Origin: an uncultured Erysipelotrichaceae bacterium
Lineage (GTDB): Bacteria; Bacillota_I; Bacilli_A; Erysipelotrichales; Erysipelotrichaceae
Length of the DNA: 20,037 bases
Direction: 5' to 3'
NCBI GenBank assembly: GCA_902796465.1
Contig: CADBPK010000153.1
Span: forward strand, 1 to 20,037
The notes below the pieces were generated by a model that was given only the letters and a program-made list of their open reading frames with translations, was not told the DNA's origin and made no database searches. Below are positions 5,780 to 15,500 of the stretch, piece by piece (the first letter of the stretch is position 1; each line of letters starts with the position of its first letter). The position numbers were made by a program, and so were the translations under genes.

Positions 5780-7403
5780 TGATGCGATCTATATCACCGG
5801 TCACCAGCATCCCGATACGGATTCCATTGCTTCGGCGATCGCGTATGCATTCTTCAAGAAAGCAAGAGGCATCAAGGCGATACCCTGCCGCCTCGGCCCG
5901 GTGAACAACGAAACAGCTTATCTTCTGAAACGGTTCGGTTTTGAGGAACCATATCTTCTGAAAGATGCCCGCAAGACGCTGTCAGAGATCACAATGGACA
6001 GCCCGGAATATATTACAAAAGAAACGACAGTACTGGAAACGATCCGCAAAATGCATGAACTGGACCGCAATTCCTTCGCGGTGCTGGATGATGATATGAA
6101 GCTTGCTGGTTATGTTTCCAAAAGCGATCTGGCCAACATCGGTCTCAGTGACACCGCGGCCGAGATCGAGCTTCTGCGGCAGACACCGGTGGAAGATATG
6201 GCCAAATCGATTGACGGCATTGTATTGTATACGGACGATCAGACACATATCAACGGTAAGGTATCCATCATTGCCCTCAACTCTTCCAAAACAGAGCATT
6301 ATGATGTCCATAACAGGATCGTGATCTGCGGTCATGATCCGGAAGCGTTTGAAGACCTGATCCGGAAGGGAGCGGGAATGCTGATCATCGTATGGCCGAA
6401 AGAGATCCCGCAGTCAGTCATCGATACAGCGAAGGAATATCACTGTCCTGTGATCGTATCTGGGCATGGAACGATGAATACCAGCCGTTATCTGTTCCTT
6501 TCACCGCCGGTGCATCTGATCATGACAAAGAAACCGATCGTATTCCGGAATACGGAATATGCAGAAGATGCCCGTCTGAAAATGATGAAGAGCAGATTCC
6601 GCAGCTATCCGGTCCTGGATGATGAGAACCACCTGATCGGTTATGTATCCAGATACCATATCCTGAACCACAAACCGAGAAAGCTGATCCTTGTGGATCA
6701 CAACGAATTCTCCCAGTCTGTAAGGCATGTGGAGAGCGGGCAGATCCTGGAGGTGATCGATCATCACCGGATCAGTGACTTTGCGACGACCCAGCCGGTA
6801 TCCTTCCGGAGCGAGATCATCGGATCATCTGCCACTATTATCGCGACGATGTTCCGGGAAAACCAGATCCTGCTCACGAAAGAAATGGCCGGGCTCCTGC
6901 TTGGCGCAATCCTCTCGGACACACTGGTATTCCAGTCTCCGACGACAACGCAGAAGGACAGGGAATGCGCCAACATACTGGCCGCACTGGCTGATCTGGA
7001 TATCGATACATTTGCGAACGAAATGTTTGCCGCATCCGCATCCGGGGAAAACCAGACGATCCGTGAAATGATCGTACAGGATATCAAATTCTATGAGATC
7101 GAGGATACACGGTGCATGATCTCCCAGGTCATCATTTCCCTGACAGACCTTATCAAAAGCCGGGAAAGCGAGATCATGACGGAAATGAACAAGCTTGTCA
7201 AAAGCAAGGATCTGGATCTTCTGGTCGTCGCGTTTACATCCGTACTGGAAGACGGGTCCGTGTTCTATGCGGCGGGAGAAAAGGCACCAATGTGTCTGGA
7301 ATCCTTCTACGGAAATACAGAAGAACATACTTTGGTTAAAGGCGTCTTCTCAAGAAAAAAGCAGATCCTGCCGAAGATCACAGAGATCCTGCAGGGAAAC
7401 TGA
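5772..7403 (+). CDS. ppaC: Manganese-dependent inorganic pyrophosphatase with CBS and DRTGG domains
   Basis: Hydrolyses pyrophosphate to phosphate, driving biosynthetic reactions. Of three in-frame ATGs I chose 5772, because GAAAGGA sits 9 bases before it; this gives 543 residues. The family II DHH pattern is clear: HQHPDTDS (H11, D15, D17), DHNE and DHH in the middle, a SDT motif (LGAILSDTLVF), and the C-terminal SRKKQ substrate-binding motif. Between the first metal-binding motif and DHNE is an insert of about 240 residues with two CBS halves (near residues 65-120 and 255-305) flanking a DRTGG domain. Enzymes of this type are known to be inhibited or activated by AMP, ADP, ATP and diadenosine polyphosphates. 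The gene overlaps the upstream phosphatase and ends before a strong terminator. Confidence 0.95.
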   Translation: MNNDAIYITGHQHPDTDSIASAIAYAFFKKARGIKAIPCRLGPVNNETAYLLKRFGFEEPYLLKDARKTLSEITMDSPEYITKETTVLETIRKMHELDRNSFAVLDDDMKLAGYVSKSDLANIGLSDTAAEIELLRQTPVEDMAKSIDGIVLYTDDQTHINGKVSIIALNSSKTEHYDVHNRIVICGHDPEAFEDLIRKGAGMLIIVWPKEIPQSVIDTAKEYHCPVIVSGHGTMNTSRYLFLSPPVHLIMTKKPIVFRNTEYAEDARLKMMKSRFRSYPVLDDENHLIGYVSRYHILNHKPRKLILVDHNEFSQSVRHVESGQILEVIDHHRISDFATTQPVSFRSEIIGSSATIIATMFRENQILLTKEMAGLLLGAILSDTLVFQSPTTTQKDRECANILAALADLDIDTFANEMFAASASGENQTIREMIVQDIKFYEIEDTRCMISQVIISLTDLIKSRESEIMTEMNKLVKSKDLDLLVVAFTSVLEDGSVFYAAGEKAPMCLESFYGNTEEHTLVKGVFSRKKQILPKITEILQGN

Positions 7404-7430
7404 AAACATAATTCATATAACAGACAAACG

Positions 7431-7461
7431 GATACTGCCGGCGGGCAGTATCTTTTTTTTT
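7431..7461 (+). terminator. Rho-independent terminator after ppaC
   Basis: GATACTGCC (7431-7439) pairs perfectly with GGCAGTATC (7444-7452) around GGCG, followed by nine T residues. Confidence 0.93.
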
Positions 7462-7483
7462 GAAAATATTATGACGCAGCATA

Positions 7484-7521
7484 TTGACAGATGTGTTTAT
7501 ACTGTATATGTTGGATATACA
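7484..7521 (+). promoter_or_regulatory. Promoter and GntR operator of the regulator/ABC operon
   Basis: -35 TTGACA (7484-7489), 17-base spacer, weak -10 TATGTT (7507-7512). A perfect dyad TGTATAT-N5-ATATACA (7503-7521) covers the -10 and start region. This suits autorepression by the YtrA-type GntR protein encoded next. Confidence 0.65.
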
Positions 7522-7539
7522 CAGTTAGTGAGGAAATGC

Positions 7540-7917
7540 ATGCGCCTGTTTATTGACAACAAAAGCGGAATACCGATCTATGATCAGATCTGTGCACAGA
7601 TCAAGGAACAGATCATCAAAGGATCCCTGAAGGAAGATGATCCTCTGCCGTCGATCCGTAATCTGGCAAAAGATCTGAAGATCAGTGTTATTACGACAAA
7701 ACGAGCCTATGAAGAACTTGAAAAGGAAGGGTATATCTATACCATCCAGGGAAAGGGATGTTTTGCGGCAGGAAAGAATCCGGAAGTGATCCGGGAACAC
7801 TACCTGCGGCAAATCGAAGCACATATCGCAGAGATCCGGACGCTTGCGGATATGTGCGGACTGAGTGAGGAAGATGTACGCGAAATGGTGCATGTCATGT
7901 GGGAGGAAACAATATGA
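7540..7917 (+). CDS. GntR-family (YtrA-type) transcriptional regulator
   Basis: 125 residues. The open frame extends far upstream into the previous unit, so the start must be chosen: ATG 7540 follows GAGGAAA, and a GTG at 7528 is an in-frame alternative. Residues 8-75 are the GntR winged helix (GIPIYDQICAQIKEQI, then LPSIRNLAKDLKISVITTKRAYEELEKEGYI with the wing at YTIQGKGCF). The tail of about 45 residues is too short for a FadR or HutC ligand domain, which marks the YtrA subfamily. Those proteins usually repress a linked ABC exporter and respond to cell-envelope antibiotics. Its stop overlaps the ATPase start (ATGA), and a palindrome overlies the promoter. The inducer is not deducible. Confidence 0.9.
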   Translation: MRLFIDNKSGIPIYDQICAQIKEQIIKGSLKEDDPLPSIRNLAKDLKISVITTKRAYEELEKEGYIYTIQGKGCFAAGKNPEVIREHYLRQIEAHIAEIRTLADMCGLSEEDVREMVHVMWEETI

Positions 7918-8759
7918 ACGTATTGGAAATAGAACAGGTATGCAAGTCATATCCCGGGTTTTATCTGGATCATCTGAATCTGGCAGTCCCGGAAGGCAGT
8001 ATCGTAGGCCTGATCGGGGAGAACGGTGCCGGCAAGAGCACGACGATCAAACTGATCCTGGATCTTCTGAAAAGAGATGAAGGGACGATCCGGATCTTTG
8101 GCGAAGAAAATAGAGAAAAGATCACGGATCTGAAAAATGATATCGGTGTGGTATTGGATGAAGTCGGACTGCCGGTCATGCTGAAAAGCGGGCAGATCGG
8201 AAAGATCATGAAAGAAGCGTTCCGTAACTGGAATGAAGAACAGTATCAGAATTATCTGAAGATGTTCGATATCCCGGAAGATAAGAAATTCTATGATATG
8301 TCCAACGGCACGAAGATGAAGCTCGGCCTCGCGATCGCGTTCTCGCATGATGCGAAACTGCTCATTCTGGATGAAGCAACCAACGGACTGGATCCGATCG
8401 TGCGGGACAAAGTGAATGACATCCTGATGGAATTTACCAGGGATGAAAAGCATTCCGTCCTGATCTCATCCCACATCGTTTCCGATCTGGAAAAACTTTG
8501 TGATTACATCGCATTCCTGCATAAGGGAAAACTGATGCTGTTTGAGGAAAAAGATATTCTGAATGAACAGTACGGCATCGTACACGCAGAGGAAGATATC
8601 CTTTCGCAGATCGATCCGGCCCTGATCATTCACCGGAAGATAACACCATACGGCGATGAAGCGGTCGTGAAGAAGGAAGGATTGCCGGCATCTGTCCAGG
8701 CATCCCCGATCGGCATTGAAGACCTGTTTATTATCATGTCCAGGGAGGCAGGTATATGA
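7914..8759 (+). CDS. ABC transporter ATP-binding protein (YtrB-like)
   Basis: 281 residues. Energizes the permease encoded next. Walker A is GENGAGKST (35-43), and Walker B is LLILDE (149-154) followed by ATNGLDP. The H-loop is ISSHIVSDLE (H187). The signature is SNGTKMKL (130-137) in place of LSGGQ, a divergence typical of the ATPases found with YtrA-type regulators and ABC-2 permeases. The start with GGGAGG upstream is at 7914; an earlier in-frame ATG at 7899 contains the ribosome binding site and is less likely. It overlaps both neighbours by 4 bp. The likely job is export or self-protection, though no substrate can be read. Confidence 0.92.
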   Translation: MNVLEIEQVCKSYPGFYLDHLNLAVPEGSIVGLIGENGAGKSTTIKLILDLLKRDEGTIRIFGEENREKITDLKNDIGVVLDEVGLPVMLKSGQIGKIMKEAFRNWNEEQYQNYLKMFDIPEDKKFYDMSNGTKMKLGLAIAFSHDAKLLILDEATNGLDPIVRDKVNDILMEFTRDEKHSVLISSHIVSDLEKLCDYIAFLHKGKLMLFEEKDILNEQYGIVHAEEDILSQIDPALIIHRKITPYGDEAVVKKEGLPASVQASPIGIEDLFIIMSREAGI

Positions 8760-9367
8760 AAGCACTGATACGAAAAGATTTTTATGAAATTATGACGAAT
8801 TTCCGCACGATCCTCGTTGTCCTTCTGTTCTTCGGAGCGGTTGCAGTCTTTATGAAAGACGCCCAGTTTATCACTCCCTATATGGTGATCCTGCCGGGTT
8901 CATTATCCTCTTCCGTAGTCAATCTGGAGGAGAGGGAAAAATGGAATCTCTTTGCCGGATCACTTCCGATCAGAAGAAAAACCGTGATCGACGGAAAATA
9001 TGTATTTTCCCTTATCCTCGTCCTGATCGGCGCGGTTCTGGCAGCGATCTGCACAAACATCAGACCGGGACAGGTCTTCTCCATAATGGATTTCATTCTT
9101 TCGCTGCTTGCCTTCTTCTGCATCGGTTTGCTGATACCGGCGTTCACGCTTCCGGTCATGTATAAGTTTGGGCCGGAAAAGGGGAGATATGTCAGTATGT
9201 TCCTGATCATAACCTGCGTGTTGATCTTCGGCACTGGATCCTCAATGAAGATCTGGGAAACGATCGGCTCATTTCCCATCTGGGCAGGCGGCATCGCAAT
9301 CGTCGTGGTGTTTGTCCTGTCATGGCTGCTCAGCATAAAGATCTATGAAAACAAGGAAATGAGCTGA
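8756..9367 (+). CDS. ABC-2 type membrane permease
   Basis: 203 residues, with about six hydrophobic segments (near 17-33, 38-55, 82-103, 112-136, 145-165 and 172-195). It is membrane-embedded with a cytoplasmic N-terminus, as in short ABC-2 permeases (ABC2_membrane_5 style) of YtrA-linked exporters. The conserved LEEREKWNLFAGSLPIRRKT loop after the second segment is characteristic of this group: it follows the permease core and likely touches the ATPase. It overlaps the ATPase gene by ATGA and would act as a homodimer with it. The operon ends here; 66 bases separate it from the next gene, without a clear terminator. Confidence 0.88.
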   Translation: MKALIRKDFYEIMTNFRTILVVLLFFGAVAVFMKDAQFITPYMVILPGSLSSSVVNLEEREKWNLFAGSLPIRRKTVIDGKYVFSLILVLIGAVLAAICTNIRPGQVFSIMDFILSLLAFFCIGLLIPAFTLPVMYKFGPEKGRYVSMFLIITCVLIFGTGSSMKIWETIGSFPIWAGGIAIVVVFVLSWLLSIKIYENKEMS

Positions 9368-9433
9368 CTGATAACAGGTTCCAACATGATATGATCATTT
9401 GCTAAACTATATTCAAAGGAGAATGTAATTTTT

Positions 9434-10774
9434 ATGGCTAGGTATGAGGTTCAGAAGATTGTATGTGAAAACTGTGGCAGACAGCATAAAGTGAAAATCT
9501 ATGATGTTGTTGATGTCAGAAGAGATCCGAAATTAAAGAAAAAGGTAATTAAGGATGAACTGCAATTATCCCGCTGTCCTTTCTGCGGGGAATTTACCAG
9601 GCTTGATTATGATCTGACATATATAGATCCATCAAACATGATCACAATATCGCTTGCGAATACAAAAGATATGTATCATGAAGCGCTGGAAACGCTGGAC
9701 CCGAGACTGCTGGATGAAGATGATCCGGAAGATGTGTTACTGAAAGCATATCTGGAAAACTCAGTCAGGCGTATCGTACGGAATTCCACACAGCTGGCAG
9801 AAAAGGCATTGATATTTGATAAAGGTCTGGATGACCGGGTCATTGAAATTATAAAAGTGATTTATGCCAAGTTAAAAGAGAATGACGGTATTGAAGATAT
9901 GGTGTTCAATATCGGGGAGTTCAGTGACGGAAGTACGGAAATGTGCTTTCTGCCGCTGAAAGACGGAGTCATGCAGAATGATCCATATCCCCTGAAGGAA
10001 AGTACATATCTTTTAACAGAAAATGAATACATGGATCTTTTCACTTCCTTCCCGAACACCAATCTGGAAGTTGACCGGGATTGGGCTGAGGCTTTTCTGG
10101 ATTATGCCGGGGAAATGCAGGCCGAAGAGCATGAAGTGGATGAAGATGCAAAGTTTGTCAATGAAGTGATGAACAAATACTATGCCGTGATGGATGATGA
10201 ACCTGAAGCGGCGAAAGTCATCAAAGAAAACTGGGAAGAAGTCATGAACCGTGTTCTGAAGAAATGGGATACAGAGAAAGACGGTAGACCAACCCTGGAA
10301 GATCTTGAGAATGATGATTATGAAACATATCTGGGAAACTGGCTCGGTGATATCGATATGACATTGGGAAATGCAAAAGAACATGCATTCCGTATGGATT
10401 TTTCAGAAAATCTCCTCAATGTACTAGATCTTTCAGATGATCCTCTCATGTACTACAATACGCGGAGATCTTATATGGAATCTCTGGGAGAAGTACAGGG
10501 ATTTGATAAAATGATGAATTACCTTTATGACTGGAAAAAGGAAGATTCGGACAGTGCATATCTTGCGGCAACTGAGATTTTTGAATATGAGATGAATCAG
10601 CAGCCGGAAAAGGCATATGAGCTTGCAAAAGAGTATATGTATATGCCTTTGAAAAAAAGCTGTGACGACTGGCTGTTTGATTCATGTGAAAACATTTTCT
10701 CCGAATATAATGATCAGAAAAGGCTCAAAGAAATCAAAAAAAGAAGAAAAGAGAAGATAAGATTTTATGAATAG
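9434..10774 (+). CDS. CpXC-domain zinc-binding protein, function unknown
   Basis: 446 residues. The N-terminus carries two CxxC pairs, C11/C14 (CENCG) and C48/C51 (CPFCG), spaced as in the CpXC domain, so one zinc ribbon is likely. After residue 110 the protein is acidic and helical, with no enzyme motif I recognise. Residues 240-440 look like irregular helical repeats suited to protein binding. There is no signal peptide or membrane segment, so it is cytoplasmic. The start at 9434 follows AAAGGAG by about 12 bases. The coding sequence is visibly richer in A and T than the genes on either side, suggesting separate ancestry. It overlaps the next gene by 8 bp, so the two products are made together. 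Confidence 0.7.
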   Translation: MARYEVQKIVCENCGRQHKVKIYDVVDVRRDPKLKKKVIKDELQLSRCPFCGEFTRLDYDLTYIDPSNMITISLANTKDMYHEALETLDPRLLDEDDPEDVLLKAYLENSVRRIVRNSTQLAEKALIFDKGLDDRVIEIIKVIYAKLKENDGIEDMVFNIGEFSDGSTEMCFLPLKDGVMQNDPYPLKESTYLLTENEYMDLFTSFPNTNLEVDRDWAEAFLDYAGEMQAEEHEVDEDAKFVNEVMNKYYAVMDDEPEAAKVIKENWEEVMNRVLKKWDTEKDGRPTLEDLENDDYETYLGNWLGDIDMTLGNAKEHAFRMDFSENLLNVLDLSDDPLMYYNTRRSYMESLGEVQGFDKMMNYLYDWKKEDSDSAYLAATEIFEYEMNQQPEKAYELAKEYMYMPLKKSCDDWLFDSCENIFSEYNDQKRLKEIKKRRKEKIRFYE

Positions 10775-11312
10775 ACTGAACGAAGAAGATTCGATACTGT
10801 TTTATAAGTTGTTTTTTCTGATCATTGATTATGTAAATTACAAGAAAGACGTTGATCCTTCTCTCATTTTTAGGCCGGATCAGACAGCGGATGTCAATAA
10901 GATCATCAAAGTCGCAGATGTCTTATGGGAAAATCCCGTTATGATTGATCGCTTTCTGCGCACAGAGGGAAAAGATCTGACAAGCCGTGAAAAGAAGATC
11001 CTGAAAAGCTGGAAGAAACGAATCCGCGGCAGCTTTATCCTGGAACGTCATCTGAAAAATGGTTCAATTTTTCTTTCCGAGGACAATAAAGTTTATGAGG
11101 TTAAAGGAATCGTATCTACCTGGGATGAGATGTTCTCTTACAGAAAACCACCGATTTGGCTGGAAGGTACACTGATTCCGTTTGAAGACTGCATCATTTC
11201 TGACGGCCTGGTTTTTGAAAGACCGATTTATTTCAGAGGAGGGGCAAAGCAGATGATGAAAAACAATTATATGAATGCAAAAAAGAATGGAGAAATAATT
11301 ACAGCTCTCTGA
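10767..11312 (+). CDS. Conserved protein of unknown function, partner of the CpXC protein
   Basis: 181 residues, cytoplasmic, no signal peptide. I do not know its function. From memory it belongs to an unnamed family found in varied bacteria, recognisable by VLWENPVMIDRF (about residues 52-63), WKKRIRGSFILERHLKNGSI (82-101), a strand-rich middle (PPIWLEGTLIPFEDCIISDG) and the C-terminal AKKNGEIITAL. The N-terminal 85 residues are helical and the rest mostly beta. The start overlaps the CpXC gene by 8 bp, and it shares that gene's AT-rich composition. No catalytic motif is visible. The coupling suggests a shared function. Confidence 0.65.
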   Translation: MNRLNEEDSILFYKLFFLIIDYVNYKKDVDPSLIFRPDQTADVNKIIKVADVLWENPVMIDRFLRTEGKDLTSREKKILKSWKKRIRGSFILERHLKNGSIFLSEDNKVYEVKGIVSTWDEMFSYRKPPIWLEGTLIPFEDCIISDGLVFERPIYFRGGAKQMMKNNYMNAKKNGEIITAL

Positions 11313-11314
11313 AC

Positions 11315-11352
11315 AAAAATGACACAGTCTGAACTGACCGTGTCATTCTTTA
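11315..11352. terminator. Bidirectional terminator between convergent genes
   Basis: AATGACAC (11318-11325) pairs with GTGTCATT (11340-11347); the stem continues after one mismatch. On the - strand it is followed by TTTTTGTT, a strong terminator for the peptidase gene. On the + strand it is followed by CTTTATAT, weaker. Confidence 0.75.
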
Positions 11353-11375
11353 TATAAAGCACAATTCTGATTTTT

Positions 11376-12431
11376 TTACAGTTCCGCTATTATTTCCGGT
11401 GTCAGGGAACGGCAGAGCGCAAGGCCAAGTTTCACGGCATTCTGATAGTCTTCCAGGGAACACCAGCAGTGATGGCTGTGGATGTAGCGGACCGGAACGC
11501 CGATGACGATTGCCGGAACACCTTCCTGCATATTGATGGAAGCGCCGTTTGTCCCGCCGCCGGAGCGTACTGCCTCCTGGACAGGGATATTGTTCGCATG
11601 TGCTGTTTCCAGGGCGAATTTCTGGAAGCGCCAGTTCGTGATCATGGAACGGTCGATATGCCTCAGCATCGGTCCTTTTTTGAGAGCCGTCTGGATCATG
11701 CAGCCCTGTTGGAAGGTATCGTCCGCGGGACAGCCTTCGAAGCAGATCGCGACATCCGGCCGGAGATTCCGGCTGTTGATCCGCACACCGCGTTCGCCGA
11801 CTTCCTCCTGGGTAGAGAAACTTCCGAGAATATTGCAGGGAAGATCTTCGTCTTTCAGTGTCTGCAGGATATCGATCATAGCAGCTACACCGATGCGGTC
11901 ATCGAATGCCTTTCCGTAGAACAGACCTCTGGCTTCATCAAATGTACATGCGACATCCGGTACGGCAGGGGAACCGATCCCGATCCCGAGTGCTTCTGTT
12001 TCTTCTTTGGAAGTTGTGCCGCAGTCAAGGATCATGTCGGAAACTGCCGGCAGCCTGTTTCGCTCGGATTCATTCATGAAATGCGGCGGCTTTGCGGCAA
12101 CGACAGCTTTCACGAGGTTTCCGTCTTTTGTGCAGATGGAAAAGGAACTGCTCGGGAAAGACGACATGGACCATCCCCCGATCGGCAGAAAGCGCATTGC
12201 GCCGCTGGGCATGACTGCCTGCACGATGGCACCGACTTCGTCCATATGTGCATCCAGCATGACGCGCGGCTTGTCAGAATCTTTTTCCTTTTCGACCCGC
12301 ACATTGCGCATGGAATCTTTTTCCGGCGCATAATCTTTCAGCTGTTCCGCCACGAATGCTGCGACCTTGTCTTCAAATCCGGACGGGCCGAACATGTCTG
12401 ATAATACTTTGATTTGTTCGATTGTATTCAT
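11376..12431 (-). CDS. M42-family metallo-aminopeptidase
   Basis: 351 residues. Removes N-terminal residues from peptides in the cytoplasm; M42 enzymes (PepA/TET/YsdC type) are dizinc or dicobalt and often dodecameric. Visible metal and catalytic residues are H62 in LDAHMDEVG, bridging D178 in KAFDDRIG, E209/E210 in STQEEVGERG, E232 in ICFEG, and H318 in RYIHSHH. The ATG at 12431 is chosen because GAAGGTG lies 6 bases upstream; the longer reading from a GTG at 12440 would use that same site as codons. It stands alone on the - strand, convergent with the CpXC pair and divergent from the ABC gene. Specificity cannot be told. Confidence 0.93.
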   Translation of the reverse strand: MNTIEQIKVLSDMFGPSGFEDKVAAFVAEQLKDYAPEKDSMRNVRVEKEKDSDKPRVMLDAHMDEVGAIVQAVMPSGAMRFLPIGGWSMSSFPSSSFSICTKDGNLVKAVVAAKPPHFMNESERNRLPAVSDMILDCGTTSKEETEALGIGIGSPAVPDVACTFDEARGLFYGKAFDDRIGVAAMIDILQTLKDEDLPCNILGSFSTQEEVGERGVRINSRNLRPDVAICFEGCPADDTFQQGCMIQTALKKGPMLRHIDRSMITNWRFQKFALETAHANNIPVQEAVRSGGGTNGASINMQEGVPAIVIGVPVRYIHSHHCWCSLEDYQNAVKLGLALCRSLTPEIIAEL

Positions 12432-12510
12432 TGTTTTCACCTTCAGTAAAAGTATAGTAACATGATTTCACCGAGGGGGCATATTCTTTTATGTATGAAC
12501 ACCCGCAGGT

Positions 12511-12521
12511 TATAATATAAT
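12511..12521 (+). promoter_or_regulatory. Likely -10 region for the ABC fusion gene
   Basis: TATAAT occurs twice, overlapping (12511-12516 and 12516-12521). No good -35 is visible upstream. The gene has AAAGGAGG at 12532-12539, rather far (12 bases) from ATG 12552. Confidence 0.4.
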
Positions 12522-12551
12522 GGAAATCCAGAAAGGAGGCCGGAAGAGAAA

Positions 12552-15500
12552 ATGCTGCAGATCAAAGATATCCGAAAAACTTATGTCACCGGGGATTTTG
12601 TGCAGACCGCTCTTGCCGGCATCTCATTGAATCTTCGTGATAATGAATTTGTTGCGATCCTGGGACCGAGCGGATCCGGAAAAACGACGCTGCTGAATAT
12701 CATCGGCGGACTGGACCGGTACGATGACGGGGATCTCGTGATCAACGGGATCTCAACGAAGAAATATACCGACAGGGACTGGGATTCCTACCGCAATCAT
12801 ACGATCGGTTTCGTATTCCAGAGCTATAACCTGATCCCGCATCAGACCGTTTTATCCAATGTGGAACTGGCCCTGACGATTTCCGGCATTTCGCGCGCGG
12901 AACGGAGGAAAAGGGCGGAAGACGCATTGATCAAAGTCGGTCTGGAAGACCATATGAACAAGAAGCCCAACCAGCTTTCCGGCGGCCAGATGCAGAGAGT
13001 CGCGATCGCGAGAGCCCTGGTGAATGATCCCGATATCCTGCTGGCAGATGAGCCGACCGGTGCCCTGGATACAGTCACTAGCATCCAGGTCATGGACCTT
13101 CTGAAGGAAGTGGCGGAAGAACGGCTTGTCGTCATGGTCACCCATAATCCGGAACTTGCGGAAGAGTATGCGACCCGTATCGTAAATCTGCGTGACGGCA
13201 TGATCACCGGGGATTCCGATCCGTATGTGGTCGCAGATGAGATACCCGCTGTGCATAAAAACATGGGAAAAGCGTCCATGTCTTTTCTCACGTCACTCCT
13301 GCTCAGCTTCAATAACCTGAAAACAAAAAAGGGAAGGACATTCCTGACTGCCTTTGCCGGGTCGATCGGCATTATCGGCATTGCCCTGATCCTTTCTCTT
13401 TCAAACGGCGTCAATGAATATATCCGCAGTGTCGAGGAAGACACTTTGTCTGAATATCCCCTGGAAATCGATGAAGCCGGCGTCAATCTGACATCACTGA
13501 TCCTGAACCGTACAAAGAAGGATGAAGGAGAGTACGAAGTCAGGGAACGGCATACACTGAGTACGATGTTCTCCAATATCCGGAAGAACGATCTTTTCGC
13601 GCTGAAACTCTATCTGGAGAGCAGGGACAGCCATATCTATGATTATGCGAACGCGGTCGAATATACCTTCACCGTAACACCGAGACTTTACCGGATGACA
13701 GGGGAGTCCTCTTACCGGCAGGTCAGTCCGAATCCGGCATTTTCACGTATGGGAATGAATTCGTCAGCGGCTTCTTCCGCCGCCATGTCACGGATGAATA
13801 TTTTCAGTTCCCTGCCGGAAGATGCCAATTTATACAAGGAAAAATATGATATCCTGGTCGGCAGATGGCCGGAAAATTACAATGAATGCGTGGTCGTCCT
13901 CAGCAATGACCAGATCGTTTCCGACCTGACGCTGTACACGCTGGGACTGAAGGATCCGAAAGAATTCGACAAGATGATGGAAGCCTATTCCAAAGGGGAA
14001 ACCATGGAATTTGACGAGGAGGAAAAAACATTCCTGTTCAATGACTTCCTCGGCATCCAGTTCCGGATCGTGGACAATGCGGACTGCTATGAATATGACA
14101 GTGAATACGATGTCTATGTTGATAAATCCGACAATAAGGACTACATGCTGAAGAAGATCCGGAACGGGGAACCGCTTGAAGTAATCGGTGTGGTGAAACC
14201 GCACAGTGATGAAGATGCGATGCTGCTGGGAACAGGGATCTGCTATCACCATTCCCTGGATCTGTATGTGATGGAACACGCACAGAACAGCGAGATCGTA
14301 AAGAAACAGCTGGCTCATCCGGATATCAATGTATTTACCGGTAAGGATTTTGCGGATGAAGAAGCGTCTGCCTTCAACATGGAAAGTCTATTCACAATCG
14401 ATACGGAGGCTATGGCAAATGCTTTCCAGGTGGATGCGTCGGGCCTGAATATCGATCCGTCTGCTTTCTCCAATATCAAAATAGATCCATCCGCCATTTC
14501 CTTTGATATGTCGGATTTCAACGTGGATATGGGGGAAGCAGGCCAGGAACTGCTTTCCAATATGATGAAAAACATAACGGTGGAGATCTCTTCGGAAGAG
14601 ATGCTCAAGTTATTTGAAACAGTGCTGAACAGTTATCTGGACAAAGCTGCTGAAGATCCTTCGACCGATTACAGAAGGCTCGGTGAAGCAGTTCAGAAAT
14701 ATATGCTGTCGGATCAGGCACGGAACATCCTCCGGGAAGATACAGCCGCCCTGATCAATGAACTGGGCATCGTCGTTCCTACCGAACAGGACCTGACGGC
14801 GATGGTAGCGGATATCATGTCCGGTTATCCTGCTTATGCAGCGGAGCATATGAGCGATGATACCGATCAGGCCGCTCTTATGGCGGAATATCTGAGCACC
14901 CAGGAAGTGCGCGGCAAGATCGCTTCCTATGCACAGGGATATGCAGATGCCAATCAGGATATTGCTGTTACCGAAGAACAGATCACAAAGATCCTGAATG
15001 ATATCTATCAGGGTTATGAAACATACGCGGAAGAGAATAAGCTGCCGGATCCTTCTGTCATGGCATCTTCCTTCATGAAGTATCTGGATACCAATGAAGG
15101 CAGAAAACTGCTGAATGACGGACTGAAGAAAGCAGTGAATATTGATGAGATCGAAAAGGAACTGCGGAAGGCCTTTTCGGAAACGATGTCAGATTATTCC
15201 GGCAAAATGCAGTCACAGATCGAAAAGATGATGAAGCAGGTCATGGGTCAGATCGGAAACGGCGTTTCAGGCGCCATGAAGAATATGATGACGCAGTTTA
15301 TGAACAATATGCAGAACATCTTCCATGTGGATGTGGATGCGTTCCGAAATGCGATCCAGATCAATATGGACGCGGATTCCCTGCAGGAACTGATGATGTC
15401 CATGATGACTTCGGAAACGGCAACATATGAAGGCAATCTGACCAAGCTGAATTATGCGGATGAAGATATTCCTGCAGCCATCTACATCTATCCGAAGGAT

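Noticed and set aside
7195..7539. Upstream extension of the GntR reading frame into the pyrophosphatase gene.
   Set aside because: It crosses the strong terminator at 7431-7461 and the promoter at 7484; the GAGGAAA before ATG 7540 gives the real start.
11469..12401. A 310-codon + strand frame opposite the M42 peptidase.
   Set aside because: The - strand gene has all M42 metal ligands. The + frame is a composition shadow without a ribosome binding site.
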